This document shows, one piece after another, positions 1 to 10,317 of a DNA stretch of 64,000 nt. The first letter of the stretch is position 1. Each line of letters opens with the position of its first letter. This DNA comes from Ceriagrion tenellum. Taxonomy: Eukaryota; Arthropoda; Insecta; Odonata; Coenagrionidae. The position numbers and the translations under genes are program-made. The notes beneath the pieces are model-generated. The model made no database searches. It was not told where the DNA came from and saw nothing but the letters and a program-made list of their open reading frames with translations. The stretch covers positions 57,537,527 to 57,601,526 of the forward strand of contig OY720640.1 in assembly GCA_963169105.1 (NCBI GenBank). The letters are read 5' to 3'.

Positions 1-896
1 TGTGAAGTAATAAAGTTGAGATGATACGGTAAAGTGGCATCACAAACGTTTAAAGGATTAAGTGGATGCTTGACGTCTGGAAGCTGATACAAATTTTCCG
101 CAATTTAAATACTTCACGGAGTATGCCTATGGCCTCGAAATGTCATTCCAAGAATTTATCCGCACATGGCTCAACGACTGAAATAATTTTACGCATGAAT
201 GATGAAAAATGTATGTAAATAAATAACCTGGGGTTTCCTATTATAGTTTGCATTGAATATTCGTACGGTTTAATGAGAAAAAAATTTTCAAGTACCCACC
301 ATTCATTAGCAACGCTAAGTAATACCCCTTGTCGAAACTGGCAAGACCACACAATGACTACATCAAGAGCCGTCTTTATAGTCGTTACCAAGGGGCCCGC
401 TAGCCCCCAGCAAGCCCATGTACTGTACTGTAGTAATGCATACTAGCGCCGTTATCTCATTTAGATAACATCGTCAGATCATGTTTTCGCTCCTAAAGGT
501 ACGTGAAAAAGTGTTGGAAAAGACATTTATATAAATCAATTCAATCATTCGCGGACGACGTACGTATTCCGTTCACTTTGGATTTTATGGATGACAGATA
601 TATATCTAATCTATAAAACAATTTATCAAGTCAATTCTCCAGAGATGGTTGATTTTTCGATGGATATTTTTAAAAATCCACCTCATAACGAGTTAAGCCA
701 AGATAAGAGACTGATTGAGGAACACCGAAAAGAAACCATTTGGAGTAATCAATTCATTTGCATTGACAAAGACCAATTAAGAATACCTACTTTCATTTCA
801 TTGGAAGCGTTTCCTATCTCGACCGTTCATAAAGCCTATTAATTTTTCATCCACGAATTCCACGAGAAAAATCCTGATACAATCTTTCATCTGCAG
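1..896. other. No recognised gene
   Basis: AT-rich sequence with no recognisable repeat. An 83-codon plus-strand frame at 591-842 has no good splice sites or recognisable motif. It may be intron or intergenic DNA upstream of the exon at 897. Confidence 0.5.
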
Positions 897-979
897 TATA
901 GGTACTCGAAATCGTGCGAATCGGACCTCGCCTTCATTTTCCTCACCATTCTTAATGCTGGATAAACAGAAATTGCCAG
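897..979 (+). CDS. Predicted internal exon, unknown protein
   Basis: Seen: a good acceptor (pyrimidine-rich tract ending in CTGCAG at 896) and a near-consensus donor (CCAG then GTAAGTG at 980). Only one of the three frames is open across the 83 bases. It enters with one base of a split codon and leaves with one base, giving 27 codons that read IGTRNRANRTSPSFSS and then PFLMLDKQKLP. The peptide is Ser/Arg-rich at first, then amphipathic; I do not recognise a domain. No partner exon with matching phase could be tied to it. The splice sites are the main argument; an 83-base open frame alone is weak evidence. Confidence 0.45.
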
Positions 980-3006
980 GTAAGTGCACAGAATTTATAA
1001 GTTTCTTCTCATAAGAATAAATGCAGGGAAAATTGAAGTAGAATTTTTTATTTCAGCTACGTTTGTAGCTTACCGTTTTTCCGCTAAAAATGTCACTTAA
1101 ATTTCCCGAAGAAAAAATATATATATTTGATGAATAACCATGATTAGAAAAGGCATTTATGGTTCAGATTTATGTAATCACCATATTTGTTCCCACAAAA
1201 AAGCACCTGTTTATAGCATCGAATATGGTTCCATTAAGCAATAATTTTTTGACACCCAATGCCCGACAAAATAATCTTAAAAAGTGCAACTAGTCAGCAT
1301 TTTGTAATAAAATATCATCAGGTCATAAAACATTTCAAATAACCCTCCGAAAATTCACTATGACCCTAATTTGTACTATTTCAGATAATATTTGAAGTCA
1401 AACATATTATATATCATAACTCAATTATACCATGATAGCAGGACTTACTGCCGAAGAAAATTGACTTATTTTTTACCTATTAATTGAGGACCAAAGACAT
1501 GTTTGGCACGTGTTTATTGCTCAATTTCATTCAGTTTATTTCAAACTTTACTCCTCATAATTATTGTTGAGACCTGTGAAGTTCCGTGAACCGAGTACAT
1601 TCAGGTAAGGAAAAAAGTGCAGAGTCTATGACACTGCTTTCTTTGTCAAGAATAATACATCTGAAATGGCCGAGTAAAAGTGCTAACAGATCCTCTTAAA
1701 AAAGAAAAGAATAATATCGAGGGAGAATTTGGGCGACATGTTGCGACTGAGGGTATTCTGGACTTGGTCAAAAATATTCCAGTCACTTCTACGACCACAT
1801 TTTTCGGAATGAGACCGTAGAAATTGTAAAAGGGGAACGTTATCCGAAGTTAGATACGGGGACATTTTTACTGGAAATATTTTCAGTCTAAAAACAGGCG
1901 GAGAGCATTTTGATACCTACCCTTCGACGTCCTTGAATAGAAAAAGCAATTTGGAGAATTTCGGAGAATAAAAAGCACGAGAGAATTTGCTCCGTCATAG
2001 ACAAACGGAGAACGAGAAAAGAAAGAGGGAGGGAGACAGAGAGAGAAAGAGGTACGTGGTCGCCGGACACTGATCAATGGACTGACTGACCTCATATGCA
2101 AGGGGCTTCGGACGAATGGGAAGCCGCAAAAGCGTTGGAACGGTGAATTTGGCGGAGAGTTAGCAGTGCGGCTAAGGTGAGGAGGGTGGAAAAAAAAGGC
2201 AGGCGTGAGACGAAGGAAAGAGGTAGAATGAGAGAAAGCGAAAAGCAAGGGATAGAGGGTTTGAAAAGGCAGCAGGAGCGACACGCTGACAAACGTACAT
2301 ATTTCGCAGCGAGAGGCCGTCACGTAGCTATTTCTCGGTGACTCAGAACAACAACCTTTAAGGATTTCCAAATCACTGCGGAGGACGCAAACAATTTGAT
2401 ATTTGGTAATGACCAGATCCGGGATTCGGAACCGAATCTCACAATAGCCGGCTAAATTATTTGGACAGCTATATAACAACGCTATTTTAGTTTAATTGGT
2501 TCGGATCTCAGTCAAATCATATTATTTTTGCAACGAAAATTTTATCCTTTTGCTTTAATTTTATAAAGGTTATTAATTAATTTCATAAACTTTCCTGCTG
2601 CGGGAACTCCGCTGAACTTCTATGAACTGGAAAGTTTCTTCTGAATATAATCGAATCATTTTTCCCAAGACAGAAATGAAAAACCTAATCCATGTGTAAT
2701 AGTTTTTAAAGTCAAGATTCAACGCACATGACACACAACATGGAACGACGACGACGACACACATGCACACAACACACGAAAAATCGTTCACTAATTAAAT
2801 AAACACATTAATGAAATAGTGAATATCTCTACCGGACAGTTTCTGTTACGGGTTTGACAACCATGCAACATGCGGCGAAAATGTACGATTAGTTATAAAT
2901 TACAACCAATTCATTCCAAATCTTTTGCAAGATTTGGCATATGTGCAAAATCTAAAAATCTTTTGAGTTCAATTACTTTCCCTTGTTGCCGCGAAAACAG
3001 AAATCA
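980..3006. other. No recognised gene; purine-rich tract and microsatellite
   Basis: Contains a GA-rich stretch at about 2010-2280 and a short GAC/CA microsatellite at about 2743-2785. The donor-like CAG/GTAAGG at about 1604 has no open exon upstream of it in any frame. Nothing else was recognised. Confidence 0.5.
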
Positions 3007-3160
3007 TTAATCTCCCTCCATACAAACATAAGTGAGGTCAGCAGTTAAGCCTACGTCGGCCTGCACCGCCCTTAATTCTAGAACGTCCACGGGGTTCAAA
3101 TTGCCCCCGTAATTCAAACCTTTTAAAATTATAATAGATCTCTCAGGATTCTTGGAGACG
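3007..3160 (-). CDS. Weak candidate terminal exon
   Basis: On the minus strand a T-rich tract ending in GTGCCAG (3161-3167) is followed by 50 open codons and a TAA stop. The peptide contains NPERSIIILKGLNYGG and LELRAVQADVGLTADL, a more protein-like composition than the surrounding AT-rich noise. No polyadenylation signal was found close downstream, and no matching upstream exon is known. It may be chance. Confidence 0.2.
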
Positions 3161-3766
3161 CTGGCACAAAAAAAATTTTGACTGCGGATAATTAAGGAAA
3201 AGATTGACACTCATATTCGAATACTGTTTATTGAAATTTGAGTTACCCTTCGAAAGACCAGAAATTAATACGACCAGAGTGAGCAATATTGTATCGTTTT
3301 GTTTTTTATTGAAATATTTATTATGTTAAAATGCACCAAAAAGTTTATAATCCTGAGCTGGAAATCATCTACTAACCATCGCACTATGCCACAGAGCTTG
3401 CTTGCTCAGACTACCGTTCCTCGCACACTGACCGGAAATCAATTCAGCGTGATAAGAACCAATGCAAAAAACCAATCATTACAACACCCTTCGCTGGCAT
3501 GAGAACTCAATCATAAAACACGTGCATTAAAATTGTCTGCTTACTAATGCATGATGGTTTGGAATTAATCATTAACTAAATGAACGATGAGCCTCTCGCG
3601 CCATTGGTGCAACCGCAGAACATGATTCTTCCGATTAAAACAAGCTAAACACAATGCATAATCCACTCATTTAACACGCGTTTTTATGCAAATGACGGAA
3701 ATTTTACATTGCCATGCAAAGCACTAAGAGTTGGTGCGGTCGCATTTCAAAAGTAATTTAAGTTGT

Positions 3767-4180
3767 GAAACCACGAAGAATAAAGAAAATATGACGAGTT
3801 AGAGTTAATGTCACAGGATTACTCTAAATGACGCTTTCCAGGTGGAAAAAATACCGATTAAATATTAATATTTGTAACAGATTAACATATAGGATTTAAA
3901 ACCACAAAATACATGAAAATAGGACGAGTTAGAGTTAATATCACTAGATTAATCTACATGACGATTTTCAGGCAGAAACAATAACGATTAAATATTAATA
4001 TTTGTAAAAGATTAACATATAGAATTGAAATCCACAAAATACATGAAAATATGACGAGTAAGAGTTAATATCACAGGATTACTCTAAATGACGATTTCCA
4101 GGTGGAAAAAATATCGATTAAATATTAATATTTGTAACAGATTAACATATAGGATTGAAAAACACAAAATACAGGAAAAT
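3767..4180. repeat. Tandem array, 130-bp unit, three copies
   Basis: Three head-to-tail copies start at 3791, 3921 and 4051, each beginning ATGACGAGT or AGGACGAGT and ending CACAAAATACATGAAAAT or a close variant. The period is exactly 130 bases, and each unit holds the same GATTAAATATTAATATTTG block. A partial fourth unit end lies at 3767-3790. Copies differ by scattered substitutions and no indels. It could be a small satellite or minisatellite; no coding potential. Confidence 0.95.
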
Positions 4181-5733
4181 CTATGATTTTTTTCACAAAT
4201 CAGGTAAAGCGATTCTTTTATAGCGTAATGCTCACTGAAAAATAATTCAGCAGTGTGCATCAATAAATGTGATGGACAGTAATGGGTAAGAAGAATATTT
4301 AAAGGGCAGATATTTTACTCGATAATACCATTTAAATCGATAAAACACGATATCAGTAGTATTTACGTGGAAATTCACTCATCATAGCAGAAATCTATAA
4401 CACTTGAATATGTTCTACGTAGTCATTGACATCATTAATTCTTTAAGGGTTTGAGTTCGAATTGTAATGAGCTAGGATTACAGGAGATTGTTAATAATAC
4501 CTAAACGTTTCCTTCTTGGTTATAAGGTTATTTACTAGAAGAGAACAAACACTTATTTTACACCAAACATCAAAGAGGAATTTGAATCAAAAACGCTGGT
4601 TTAGGATCGCTGAATTTCATATTCATTCTCCGTTTTACCTCGCAGGGTTACAACTTCTGGATATAAAAGTCAATACAGCGACAGTAAAAATTCGTTTATT
4701 TCACACCAATCACAGTACCTCGACTATTTATGGTTTACGATACGAGGTTTACGATAGATAAATTTTCAGTAATTTCTTTAATATATTAATTTCCTTTAGG
4801 TCACAGAATGTGCTTCAAATTAGACCGAATTTCAAACTAATAATGAAACTTTTTCAAAATATGTGGTCCGATTCCTGAAATCAGCAAATTCCTTCGAACA
4901 TCTCGCCCATTTTCTGATTCTTCTACTTCTTTTATATTTTTATGCTCCTTATCTAGTTTATTCATACAAAATTCCACGATTTCACATTTACAATAGTGAG
5001 TGATAGTTATTCCCCTTCCTTCTAACCAACCACCACTCCTTGATCAACAGAAAAACAAGAGTAATAAGAAACATTGCATGAATATTATTTGCATTTAACT
5101 TGATATAGCAGAGGATCGACCATAGCCGTTTTTCCAGACCAAACCAGACAATATCCTCTTAAAGACAGGAATATAGTAAATACTATGATTTAGTTTTTAT
5201 GTCTCAATTTTGAAAATCTCACCCGTAATATGCTGAGGAAACTAAGTGATACCTTTCCAGTTTCTGGTTATATAAAATAATCATTTGCTCCAGCAATGGT
5301 AAAAGTAATTTAAGCAGTATTACTGATCCTATCTTAATCATATTTTTATTTATTATGAGCGATATTTGTCTGCTCCAACATCTAAGATCATGATGAGATT
5401 GACCATAGTCTTTTTTCTACTATTACGAAGCCAGCTATCAACTATGGGATAATTATTTTCACCGTTACCCAAGCAAGGTGTCTCCAATGCCCTATATCAC
5501 TTTTTGAGATCTCATAACCGTGATGGAATCAATGTCACGTACACAACTGAATAACGTGATTTGACAATATACACGGAATTTAACGCGACAATAATGTGAT
5601 GTCACATGTACGTTTCGCTAATAGCCAGAAATATTGATGAAACCCATTCCTCCCCATGATGACGACAGTTTTCTTTTTCTCGAGCCAGTCTCTGAAATAG
5701 AAAGCCAAATTGAAATTTACATCATTAACTTAC
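4181..5733. other. No recognised gene
   Basis: AT-rich. An 81-codon plus frame at 4516-4761 shows no motif and no convincing splice sites. Nothing else was recognised. Confidence 0.5.
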
Positions 5734-5819
5734 AACTTAGAGAATAATTGAATCTCCTTTTTCTCGCCCAGACAGACATAAATCCCGCCGTCATTACTCT
5801 CAAAGCGTTTTATGCTAAA
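5734..5819 (-). CDS. Possible immunoglobulin-domain exon
   Basis: Seen on the minus strand: an acceptor ending in TTCACAG, then 28 open codons and two bases, then GTAAGT. The peptide begins FSIKRFESNDGGIYVC and continues LGEKKEIQLFSK. The L/F-x-I, then D-x-G-x-Y-x-C spacing is the hallmark of the E-F strands and second cysteine of an Ig fold (known family pattern). The frame also runs into a TAA if unspliced, so this could instead be the end of a short frame. The donor's last exon bases (TT) are poor. No partner Ig exon was recognised, so a chance match to the motif remains possible. Confidence 0.35.
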
Positions 5820-6984
5820 CTGTGAAGTATGCCAGCAATTAATGCACTGAAGCCGGAAAAATAGGCATTTGAGAGAAATTACAGCCATTTGTAATAACAT
5901 GACGGATAATCCCCAGATGTAATAGCAAAAAAGTTGCGTTGCACACTGCGATATCATGAGGGAAACGGCATGCGACAGCCATGACACCATACATCTCGCA
6001 AAGTTCTGTTGTACTGATTAATGAGCAATGGTGAAAATTTAAAAATCTCATTAAATTAAATGCATATCCTAGACTTATTCAACATTACGTGCCCCGATCC
6101 GCTTGCCCTCTCGTCACATAAATTATCTCGAAAGTCAACTTTTTTTCTTCTGCTGTCAATCAGACAGGGCTCTAAGGAAAGGGAGAGAGTTTAAACTTAA
6201 AAAAAAGAGGAAATTTGGAGTAAAAATCTTTGGAGTAAAAACCTGTATTTTTTGCCTTTTTGGGTCACGGATTACGAAATTAATCAGTTCAGAGCTTCAC
6301 TGCAGCATACAACGGAATGGGTCATTTTTAATGGGTTTAAATAGTGTTAAGTTCACTGATTAGGGTTTGTATGCATTGGTAAACTATTAAACGGATTAAG
6401 AAAACAGTCCAAAATGTCACAAATCGCTAAATCACAAAGTAAGCCTCAAATATTCACTCGAGTGAGTAAAGGGAAGATGACACATTCAAGAGAGATCTAT
6501 GAAATCACGGAAAAGTCACATCACCTGTCACATATCGCCAGCTAATCCAGGGATTGAAGCGAGGCATACAAATTCACAGAATGATGTGCAGTGCGTTTCA
6601 GATTTCAATTTCCTTCACTTAAACTCTCTTAGAATAATGACAATATCCAATTCTATAATTTCACCCTCCTCATCGCGAAAGCCAGCTGCAGACGGATAAT
6701 CCAGTATTCATGAAGTAATAGAGCAGCTTTTGAAAGAACTCACCCTTTACCCCCCCGGTGATCACTCCAAAGAGGAAAAGGGTGAGAGGCTATCTCACCG
6801 CCTCCAAACTTGCATTTTCCGGTTCGAAATTGAAGTTGCCTCCTTTCTCATTGAAGTGAGGGATGGATGCCCCCTTTATTTCTCCAAAATAAAAAGCAAA
6901 TTTGAGAAGGATGGACCTTTTTTCTCCTCCCCTAACAAAAAAAGGCTCCATGAACTGAAGTCCTTTCATCTACTTCCATTTCAG
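5820..6984. other. No recognised gene
   Basis: Short frames on both strands, including plus 6103-6363 and 6730-7053, without motifs. Nothing else was seen. Confidence 0.5.
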
Positions 6985-7114
6985 GGTCCCATTTATATAT
7001 TACAGTTCCGCAGTTCGGTCGTCATCCGGAGAGGCGGCTTGGGAAGAGAGTAGTTGCCATAGAGGGCGCTGCAAGGGAAACGGGGATACTCAAATGGTAA
7101 TCCAATCGAGTAAG
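6985..7114 (+). promoter_or_regulatory. Promoter-like segment and possible first exon
   Basis: Seen: a TATA-like TTATATATTA at about 6992-7001, then a GC-richer 90-base stretch with a GAGGGCGC block (about 7061-7068, resembling part of a CTCF site), an ATG at 7094, six more codons (VIQSSK) and a strong donor (AAG then GTGAGT) at 7115. This would make a seven-codon first coding exon ending in phase 0. Alternatively, a pyrimidine-rich acceptor ending at 6984 could make 6985-7114 an internal exon, since one frame is open throughout. These are mutually exclusive readings; neither has homology support. Confidence 0.3.
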
Positions 7115-7517
7115 GTGAGTTAAAAAATGTTAATTAGACAGAATAGCTGTTTCAACGCAATGACTATCGATCCAAATCCAGGTTGAAACGTAATTAGAGG
7201 CGGCGGTAAAGTGTGCCAAAGGAAAATAAAATATTACCTTTTTCTTCTTAACATAGATTAGCATTTCTAGACAATCGCTGATCCTGAGAAATAATTTTCA
7301 GTAGACTGAATAGGTACCGAAAATCATGAAGCACTCTTAGGAATTTTTTATGAATAATTTAAAAGCAAAATAATTCCGATAATCTTAAATAAATTATCAA
7401 TAAACACATTGATAAGTGCGCAATTCATTCTGACCTCAATAACAGTCGAATCCATAGATTTCCGCATCAAGTCACTAACAGCAAGTCACCAATATCATCG
7501 TAATGATATTCGTATTG
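7115..7517. other. No recognised gene
   Basis: AT-rich sequence after the donor at 7115; nothing recognised. Confidence 0.5.
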
Positions 7518-7587
7518 TAACAGAAACGACAATTGCACTTCTCCACAGGTTATATCCCGTAGAAAAGTGCAATTGTCGTTTCTGTTA
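7518..7587. repeat. Perfect 23-bp inverted repeat (hairpin)
   Basis: The arms 7518-7540 and 7565-7587 are exact reverse complements over 23 bases (left arm begins TAACAGAAACGACAATTG) with a 24-base loop. A smaller hairpin (AATATCAT, four-base loop, ATGATATT) lies immediately upstream near 7491-7511. An RNA from either strand would fold into a fully paired stem of roughly microRNA-precursor size. It could also be a young foldback remnant. Confidence 0.85.
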
Positions 7588-7744
7588 TAATATGACGAAG
7601 TTCCACAATATCTCGCTTGAATCTGTTAAAATCAATCGGATTGGTATTCGTGGAATGAAATTTAAGTAAGTAGCACAGACTCCGCTACTGTATAATTAGA
7701 TGGTTCTGAAACCTATATCATCCTTGTAAAGAGGATTGTGAGCA

Positions 7745-8200
7745 AAATAAAAATGACTTATTTAACTCCACTTTAGGTTAATGAGCACGACCCGGGTTTC
7801 CACACTTCGTGTCATCTTCAGACCTGCATCTTCTGGTTTCATTGTATTACACAAAACTTTCTGTCTCCCACAGATTTATTATTACAAATATAACCGCTTT
7901 CGGTTACGCCATCATCAGGTTCACACAGAGGGTACCTGATGATGGCGTAACTGCCAAAACCGATACACATTCAGTGGACCTGATGATGGCGTAACTGCCG
8001 AAACCGATCGTGTTTGTTATAATAAATCTGTGGAAGACACAAAGTTTTGTGTCATTCGTACAATGTCAGCCTTCCAACAAGTGAAGACTTCACAATTTTA
8101 AACCAGAAGATTCACGTTTGAAGATGACACGAAGAGTTGAAACCCGGGTCGTGCTAATAAACCTCCAATGGAGTTAACAAAGTAATTTTTATTTGTTCCA
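7745..8200. mobile_element. Nested foldback (inverted-repeat) element
   Basis: Outer arms at about 7745-7840 and 8101-8197 are imperfect reverse complements over nearly 100 bases. Both contain GCACGACCCGGGTTT and the 3' part TCTTCTGGTT. Inner arms at about 7851-7920 and 7980-8052 are a second, different inverted pair marked by TCTTCCACAGATTTATTAT-type sequence; the inner right half carries an extra copy of the CTGATGATGGCG block. The inner family recurs at 21210-21370 and 60626-60750. The arrangement suggests one foldback element inserted into, or evolved inside, another. No coding capacity. Confidence 0.85.
7980..8009 (+). ncRNA. Hammerhead-ribozyme-like core motif
   Basis: Seen in order: CTGATGA, T, GGC, GTAACT, GCC, GAAA, CCGA, then TC. 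The conserved hammerhead parts (CUGANGA and GAAA) and a short stem II are present. In the better-kept relative at 21.2 kb the block after the A-rich part is CCGG, which is palindromic, followed by UU and then GUAC; GUAC can pair with a GUAC/GUGC block before the CUGAUGA. The extra U between CUGAUGA and stem II is not canonical, so catalysis is uncertain. A second, more decayed copy (AAAA instead of GAAA) starts at 7936. Confidence 0.35.
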
Positions 8201-8698
8201 TAATGGATAACTTCCACAAAGTAAAGCCTACAACCATTTCCCTTGTAAAGAGAAGCTAGTATATACCAAGGTTCGTATACGTCAGTAAACCCCAATTACA
8301 GTGTTCATTTAGGACAAAATATATTGTGTTTTCCGCTAGCACGGCAGGTGCGGTGTACAGTACTGATGAGAACTGTGTGAGGAGGAGGAGGCGGACTACA
8401 CGAAATAGGAATAAATTGGGAGAGTCTTGTGAAAAAAGTAGGCACCGACGATCGTTGTTTCCGCCGCGCTGATTATCGATTCGGATACGCGCATTGGATC
8501 CATGCCACGACGCCACACACTCACACACACACTAACACATTAAAGAGACGTCGGGTATTCTTTCGGCCAAGGTTGATTTACAAGGTCTGTAGCCTTTATT
8601 CTGGAATTTATTTTTCAGTTCTTCCTCTTCCTGCTTTTGCATACATAACCGCGCATTTGTGAGGGCAGAAACAAGAGCAGCTGGAACAGCTCACTTAC
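8201..8698. other. No recognised gene; CA microsatellite
   Basis: Contains a short (CA)n tract at about 8512-8538. The flanking 8420-8520 is somewhat CpG-rich. No gene signal was seen. Confidence 0.5.
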
Positions 8699-8960
8699 CT
8701 GCGGGGCATTCTGAATGAGAAAGTATCAAGAGGAAGGAAAGTACGCATAAGACTGGTGTTAACAAAGAAAGCTTTTTACGAAAAGACTCAAATTGATGTG
8801 GAGATATTATTAAAGGAATGAAGTACAAAGTAAATACATCCCTTGAGTAGGATTTATCGTGGAAGATTTCAGAAACAAGGTGAATGAGGAAAAAAATGAG
8901 GGCATATAGGATGCTTTTTGATAGAGGTGAAGAGGAGAAAGAAAAGAGTTGATGAAACAA
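8699..8960 (-). CDS. Weak candidate exon ending at a strong donor
   Basis: On the minus strand a consensus donor (GCAG then GTAAGTG) follows an open frame. The last codons before it read RKKLSLLTPVLCVLSFLLIL and then SHSECPAG: a positively charged patch, a hydrophobic run and a small polar segment, like a signal peptide or a membrane segment. The only in-frame Met is at 8960, too far upstream for an ordinary signal peptide, so the exon start is unknown. A pyrimidine-rich acceptor lies only 12 bases before the donor, so a 12-base micro-exon is another reading. It may be chance. Confidence 0.22.
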
Positions 8961-9635
8961 ACGGATTGGGAGGTTATTGATACGTTTTCTGAGACAGGAA
9001 TCTCGATTAGAAATATAGTAACAACGAAGAAAAATTATGAAGAGAAAGAATTGAGTAATGAAAAAGAAAACTTTGTTTTATTTCACCAATTTTTTTTAAA
9101 TTACTACTAACTTCGACGCAGCGGCGTCATCTTCAGATACGAAGATTCAGGGTACGATTATGAAGAATATATACATCTAGGGTAGGGGTTGGAGAGAGAA
9201 GGGGAGGAGAGAGTGGAAGGGACAACCCCAAGAATAGTGCTTGTGAGCGGGGAGACGGTGTGTCTGAGTGTAGGGCAGTGGCGAGGTTTAAAAACAGGGT
9301 GAAGATCGTGTTAGAAAAAGAATTTTACGCAAGCGACAAGTAGAAGATGAATTAGACCCAAATATATACAAAAAATACAGTAAATAGAGTAACTATAAAT
9401 AGGGTGGATAGAGGATCAAACGATTAAAAGGAAACATTATATGAAGACTCCGTGGTGGGGTATATTGAAAGCAGAACTGTCCACTGTCGGGTCGATTACT
9501 TGGCAGAATAGGTAACTATGACGATAGTTCTGGCATCTTAATATCCCGTACTGAAAAACAGGAAGCGTTTTGGACACTGTGCGTGACAAAATTTCACACT
9601 TCCCTCACGGGTTTAGAAGAGTTTGAACATTTTAG
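8960..9635 (+). repeat. Dispersed repeat, copy A (unnamed family)
   Basis: Matches the reverse complement of 17630-18105 in two blocks. One, near 8962-9000, is GGAGGTTATTGATAC-like. The other, about 9250-9635, is marked by GACTCCGTGGTGGG, CTGGCAGAAT-like and TTAATATCCCGTACT-like strings, with about 70-80% identity by eye. Between the blocks copy A carries an extra piece including a hammerhead-like motif (9101-9136), absent from copy B. Weak protein-like similarity between copies (EVIDTFSETG / EVIDTLSEKG) hints at former coding sequence. Superfamily not identified; Penelope-like is a guess. Confidence 0.75.
9101..9136 (-). ncRNA. Hammerhead-like motif, second family
   Basis: On the minus strand: CTGAAGA, T, GACG, CCGCTG, CGTC, GAAG (GAAA in the relative at 37.2 kb), TTAG (CTAG in that relative), then TA. 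Stem II is a perfect 4-bp GACG/CGTC pair. The downstream flank AATTGGTGAAATAAAACAAAG matches both arms of the foldback at 37132-37285. Same grammar as the motif at 7980 but a different family. Confidence 0.35.
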
Positions 9636-10317
9636 CCAAATAGACAATATAGCGTTAAGTTTAGCAAATATTCATAAATAAATGGTGCGATAGTAAAAAT
9701 TCGATTAAAAAACAAAAGCTACTTATCAATCTACACTGTCATATAGGAGCCAAACGTAAGAACAAAGAAACAGGTACGTAGACCTTAAATTCAACTGATG
9801 AATTATTTTATGGCAAGAGAATAAGTGTATAAAATATAAATGATCCCAAACGAAGATATTTTCACAAAAATGTTTGATTTAAACGAAAAAAAACAGTATT
9901 TGGCTTAGAATAAGGAGGGAAAGATACATCGATCGAAAGAAAAGAGAGTGAGAGGGGACCAATGCAACGATAAAATCTAAGGACCAAGAAGAAATCTCGT
10001 ACTAGGGGAATATCACTAAATGCTTATAGCCTTATACGTGAAAAGGAAAAGATGATGACGTCTTCGTTAAAAAATTGTGGATATCGTTGGAGCGAAATGA
10101 GTTAGAACAAGGTAGCTTTCCATTTCAGCACTCCGAAAATGACTCCGCAATTCAAAGATAGAGTTATAAAAGTTTAATATGACTGAAAAATCCGTAAAAA
10201 TTATATATTTTTTGTAGCTCTAGATAAACGCCGGTCAATAGATTGTATTATCTTGATAAAAATTTTACAATTAAACTTTTAACAAGAGATCACTGAAGAA
10301 AGAGTCAACATGGAAGA
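9636..10317. other. No recognised gene
   Basis: AT-rich; nothing recognised. Confidence 0.5.

Noticed and set aside
7055..7070. CTCF site at GCCATAGAGGGCGCTGC
   Set aside because: Only about 9 of 14 core positions fit the consensus; mentioned as a likeness, not called as a site.
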